Below are positions 61,637-64,000 of a DNA stretch of 64,000 nucleotides, piece by piece (positions within the stretch are counted from its first letter, which is position 1; every line of letters begins with the position of its first letter). A program made the position numbers and the translations under genes. This DNA is from G963668605 sp963668605 (GTDB taxonomy: Bacteria; Acidobacteriota; Terriglobia; Bryobacterales; Bryobacteraceae): positions 1,860,001 to 1,924,000 of the forward strand of contig OY764903.1 of assembly GCA_963668605.1 (NCBI GenBank). Reading direction: 5' to 3'. The notes under the pieces are model-generated. The model was given only the letters and a program-made list of their open reading frames with translations, did no database searches and had not been told where the DNA came from.

Positions 61637-62770
61637 TTACCGTTTGGTCTTGTACTGTTTGGTGAACTGGTTGCGGCTGTTCGTCACAGTGAACGATCCA
61701 TCCGCGTTTGCCACCATCTTGATATACGGAACCTGCTCGCTGCGCGCCTCGCCGATGTTGGCGATGAACTGGTCGGGCGCGTTGCCGTTCATCTCTCCAC
61801 CAGCGGTGACCTTCTCTGTCTGCCACAGGTCTTCGAGGCCAGGCGACGCCTTCACCGTATCCATGGCCGCGGAGTCTCCGTAAGCATGGCCCCGCGAGGC
61901 CAGGCTCAGGAACGCTACACGCGGATGCAGCCCGCGAACCTCTGCTGGGGAACAACACGACAGGCCCCAGTAGTACTCGCCTAACGACCGCTTCACACTC
62001 TGGGCATGATGCGTGATGAGGTAGGCATCGACCGTGCCGACCCTGTTCTCGGGGCAGAACATTGAGTTGGACTTGCTCCAGGTGAGGTCACCGAGGTAGG
62101 CGAAGCGGAACCGGCCCATGGTGAGCAGCATGCCTACGGACTGGCCGTCCTCGGCATCGTCGTCGACGCGCTTCTCGATGTCCGCGCAGGCCGGGTTGGG
62201 CTTCCCCGCGCCTTTCAACGGGCTGGAGATGACCTTGCCCGCCGCGCTCAGCACCGTAAAGTCCATCCCTTTGATGGGGAGTTTGTCGCCGGCTTTCACG
62301 ACGATGTGGTTGCCGCTTTTCTCGCGGGCCGCAAGGAAGGCGGCCCAGGTCTTATCGTGAAACTGGCCGACGCCCGGCGACGGCCGCCGGCCAGGCGTCA
62401 GGGTCCGGTGCGCCGCCCACCAGTCGTCGCTCTTGCGGTCGGTGACCGTCATGCCGTGATCCACCCAGTTGAGAATGGGCATCGCCGCGGCGATGTTGGG
62501 GGCGCCGCTCATATGATCCTCTTCGAAGTGCGTCACGACGAGGTAATCGATCTTGGCGATGCCGTTCTGCTTGGCGAACTCGACGATCCGCTTGCCCGCC
62601 TCGGGCGTGCCGCAATCGAGCAAAATCGTCTCGCCGGCGGGCGTGACGACGAGTGTGGCATTGCCCGAGCCGATATCCACGAAATAGAACGTTGCCGGGC
62701 TGGCAGCTTCGACCGGCACGCAGACCAGAAAGAGAGTGGAGAGCAGACACAATAGGATGCAGAGTCTCAT
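61637..62770 (-). CDS. Exported ComEC-like metallo-beta-lactamase-fold hydrolase
   Basis: Protein of 377 residues with a signal peptide (MRLCILLCLLSTLFLVCVPVEAA). The MBL domain resembles the ComEC/Rec2 soluble domain: FYFVDIGSGNATLVVTPAGETILLDCG near 26-53, KIDYLVVTHFEEDHMSG near 75 (HxxxDH with the first two of the usual histidines reduced to one), later YLGDLTW and LITHHAQS (His ligands). A phosphodiesterase or nuclease-like hydrolase is possible, acting outside the cytoplasm. ATG at 62770 suits the signal peptide; ATG at 62788 is an alternative. Neither has a good ribosome binding site. It is isolated between transposase remnants. Confidence 0.78.
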   Translation of the reverse strand: MRLCILLCLLSTLFLVCVPVEAASPATFYFVDIGSGNATLVVTPAGETILLDCGTPEAGKRIVEFAKQNGIAKIDYLVVTHFEEDHMSGAPNIAAAMPILNWVDHGMTVTDRKSDDWWAAHRTLTPGRRPSPGVGQFHDKTWAAFLAAREKSGNHIVVKAGDKLPIKGMDFTVLSAAGKVISSPLKGAGKPNPACADIEKRVDDDAEDGQSVGMLLTMGRFRFAYLGDLTWSKSNSMFCPENRVGTVDAYLITHHAQSVKRSLGEYYWGLSCCSPAEVRGLHPRVAFLSLASRGHAYGDSAAMDTVKASPGLEDLWQTEKVTAGGEMNGNAPDQFIANIGEARSEQVPYIKMVANADGSFTVTNSRNQFTKQYKTKR

Positions 62771-62886
62771 GATGCGCCATTCTATCATGGCCTACCAGGA
62801 GAGGCCTGTGCTCCGCAAAAACTTGTCGCGGCAATATGAGAAGTTCCTGTTGACAGCCGATTGGCTGGAGGATGGAACGAATTGCG

Positions 62887-63171
62887 ATGAGCCAAGAGGA
62901 ACGAGACTGGCTGGACTGGTTGAAGCGAGTGAAGGATGGAGTATTGACGCAGAGGCAGGCCGCCTGGCAGTTGGGGATCAGTGACCGCTGGGTGCGGAAG
63001 TTGCTTGGGCGGATGGCGAAGGATGGCAATGCGGTGGTTGCGCACAGACTGCGTGGGCAAGCATCGAATCGCCGGGTCGCTGATCAGACGCGAGAGCGGG
63101 TGCTGAAGTTGTTACTGAATCCGGACTGGCACGATTTCGGGTTCGGGCCGTGTATAGCCGAAACTCCGTGA
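62887..63171 (+). pseudogene. Transposase N-terminal fragment (ISNCY-like)
   Basis: Ninety-four codons starting MSQEERDWLDWLKRVKDGVLT. A helix-turn-helix follows (QRQAAWQLGISDRWVRKLLGRM), then VAHRLRGQASNRRVAD and NPDWHDFG, where family members continue into the integrase core. Here the reading diverges after DWHDFG and stops. GGAGGATGG lies upstream of the ATG. The missing core and C-terminus show it is a dead fragment. Confidence 0.68.
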
Positions 63172-63181
63172 TGTCCTTTAG

Positions 63182-63547
63182 TCAGCAGCTTGCGGGCGGG
63201 AGCCGGTGCCTTGCCAATGCCACATTACGCCACGTTACAACGGTGAGTTCGGGCTCCAATCCATCTTCTCTCTCCTCGCCGCCATACATGTCTTCTTCCG
63301 GGATCGCAGCAACACGGCCCTCGAAGTCCTCGCCCTCCGACAGCAGGTCGCGGTGCTCATTTGTCTTGGCCGACTCCGCCTTCACCTGTTTCCGATATTT
63401 CTGCAAGATCTTCCGGTATTCTTCGGAGAACGGTTCGTCCCGGCGTATCTTCTCTTCGAGCGCGGGCGCCTGTTTCCGGCCAGCGGTTGTGTGCGCGAAG
63501 AGCGCGGTCCCTAATGCCGCCGCCACGACCCACTTTGCCTGTCTCAC
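63182..63547 (-). pseudogene. Small exported protein truncated by an IS fragment
   Basis: A 121-codon frame starting at GTG 63547, overlapping the MarR stop as GTGA. The first about 63 residues look real: a signal-like MRQAKWVVAAALGTALFA, then charged EEKIRRDEPFSEEYRKILQKYRKQVKAES. From about 63358 downward the reading is simply the antisense of a transposase fragment (63248-63358), so the natural 3' end has been lost. It was probably co-expressed with the MarR regulator. Function unknown. Confidence 0.5.
63248..63358 (+). pseudogene. Integrase-type transposase N-terminal fragment
   Basis: Thirty-seven codons reading IFSLLAAIHVFFRDRS and NTALEVLALRQQVAVL, a characteristic start of integrase-core transposases in this phylum. 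The homology ends at 63358 where the sequence of the opposite-strand gene begins. No start codon or catalytic residues remain. Confidence 0.65.
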
Positions 63548-64000
63548 GTCCCTGTCTTTTTTTGTTCCGGCCCAGCGTTAACCCGCCGCAGGTTGTCGAT
63601 GGCCCGCACAGTCAGAATTCTGAGGGTGGCGCCTTCCTCTTTTGTCATGCCCTTCAGCAGTACCAGTTCCATGCGCCGGGCGAGCGACTTGCACTGCGGC
63701 TCGATGGAACGGCCCAGCGGTGTGAGCGTGACGCGGGTCGCCCGGCCGTCGGCGCTGTCCCGGCGGCGTTCGACGATTCCAGCGCGTTCCATCCGCTGCA
63801 GTGTTTTCGTCAGCGACGATTGCGACATCGACACGCGCTGCGCCAGTTCCTTGATGATGCGGCCGTCCCGCTCGTACAAGGCGAACAGGACGTTGCCGTT
63901 GCCGGCCAGAACTTCATCGAGACCCATTTCCGCGATGGTCCGTTCCAGCATCCCGATGTAGTTGTAGTAGACCCTGCTGATGAGAAAGCTGTAGTCTTCC
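63544..64000 (-). CDS. MarR-family transcriptional regulator (5' end outside window)
   Basis: Winged-helix regulator; 151 codons are visible and the frame runs off the window edge, reading EDYSFLISRVYYNYIG before the internal ATG at 63951. That N-terminal stretch is the usual MarR dimerisation helix, so the true start lies beyond 64000. The wHTH core reads GNVLFALYERDG, IKELAQRVSMSQSSLTKTLQRMERAGIVERR, RATRVTLTPLGRSI, the canonical recognition helix and wing. A ligand-responsive repressor is expected. Its stop overlaps the next gene's GTG (GTGA), so its original target was likely in the same transcript. Confidence 0.88.
   Translation of the reverse strand, partial: EDYSFLISRVYYNYIGMLERTIAEMGLDEVLAGNGNVLFALYERDGRIIKELAQRVSMSQSSLTKTLQRMERAGIVERRRDSADGRATRVTLTPLGRSIEPQCKSLARRMELVLLKGMTKEEGATLRILTVRAIDNLRRVNAGPEQKKTGT

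Overview
The window looks like chromosomal DNA from an Acidobacteriota bacterium of the Solibacter/Bryobacter group (Bryobacterales). The evidence is the protein set: two proteins of the VWFA-related acidobacterial family (TIGR03436 type), three secreted proteins with a full or partial Solibacter-type C-terminal domain (TIGR03437 type), three large Oar-like TonB-dependent receptors with an N-terminal carboxypeptidase-regulatory domain, and a TPR regulator with a TolB-like middle domain. The DNA is GC-rich and long antisense frames are common. No similarity search was possible; families were assigned from motifs and architecture.

Layout. 1-24 kb is mostly housekeeping: manA (partial), an aspartate aminotransferase and coaD on the minus strand; xylB; priA, a GNAT acetyltransferase and a SpoU/TrmH methyltransferase on the plus strand; then ypdA and alaS, a membrane-anchored TPR regulator, and the tightly overlapping minus-strand run rimO-yacG-pgpA-NHL protein-cinA. 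18.4-41.2 kb is one long minus-strand series of exported or surface proteins: peroxiredoxin, a glycosidase-31-like protein lacking half its barrel, an M24 peptidase, a sodium:solute symporter, a Wzt-like ABC ATPase, a sulfatase, a VWFA protein, two giant beta-propeller paralogues, an ECF sigma factor, a second VWFA protein and a Gly/Pro-rich TonB-dependent receptor. 41.3-49.9 kb is on the plus strand: a palindromic element, a two-gene 2-hydroxyacyl-CoA-dehydratase-activase-type system, a lone nuoA overlapping a secreted TIGR03437 protein, an AlaX-like editing protein, a small exported protein and tRNA-Lys(UUU). 50-64 kb, immediately 3' of the tRNA, is accessory-looking: several transposase remnants, a CehA/McbA-type metallohydrolase, two TonB-dependent receptors, a ComEC-like metallo-beta-lactamase protein and a MarR regulator running off the end.

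The strongest unexplained signal is a duplicated regulatory leader. The 216 nt before the start codon of the CehA-type gene (50504-50719) and the 216 nt before the second TonB receptor (56671-56886) align without any gap at about 80 percent identity. Each carries a sigma-70-like promoter (TTGACA, 18-nt spacer, TAAYCT), an AACG-N10-CGTT operator-like site 19 nt after the -10 hexamer, and about 170 nt of leader ending in a strong ribosome binding site. This suggests one regulator, or one leader RNA, controlling a hydrolase-receptor pair and a separate receptor, probably for uptake and processing of a common substrate. Other notable features are several intergenic palindromes (13.9, 20.4, 35.2-35.5, 41.3-41.6 and 56.5 kb) that look like members of dispersed repeat families.
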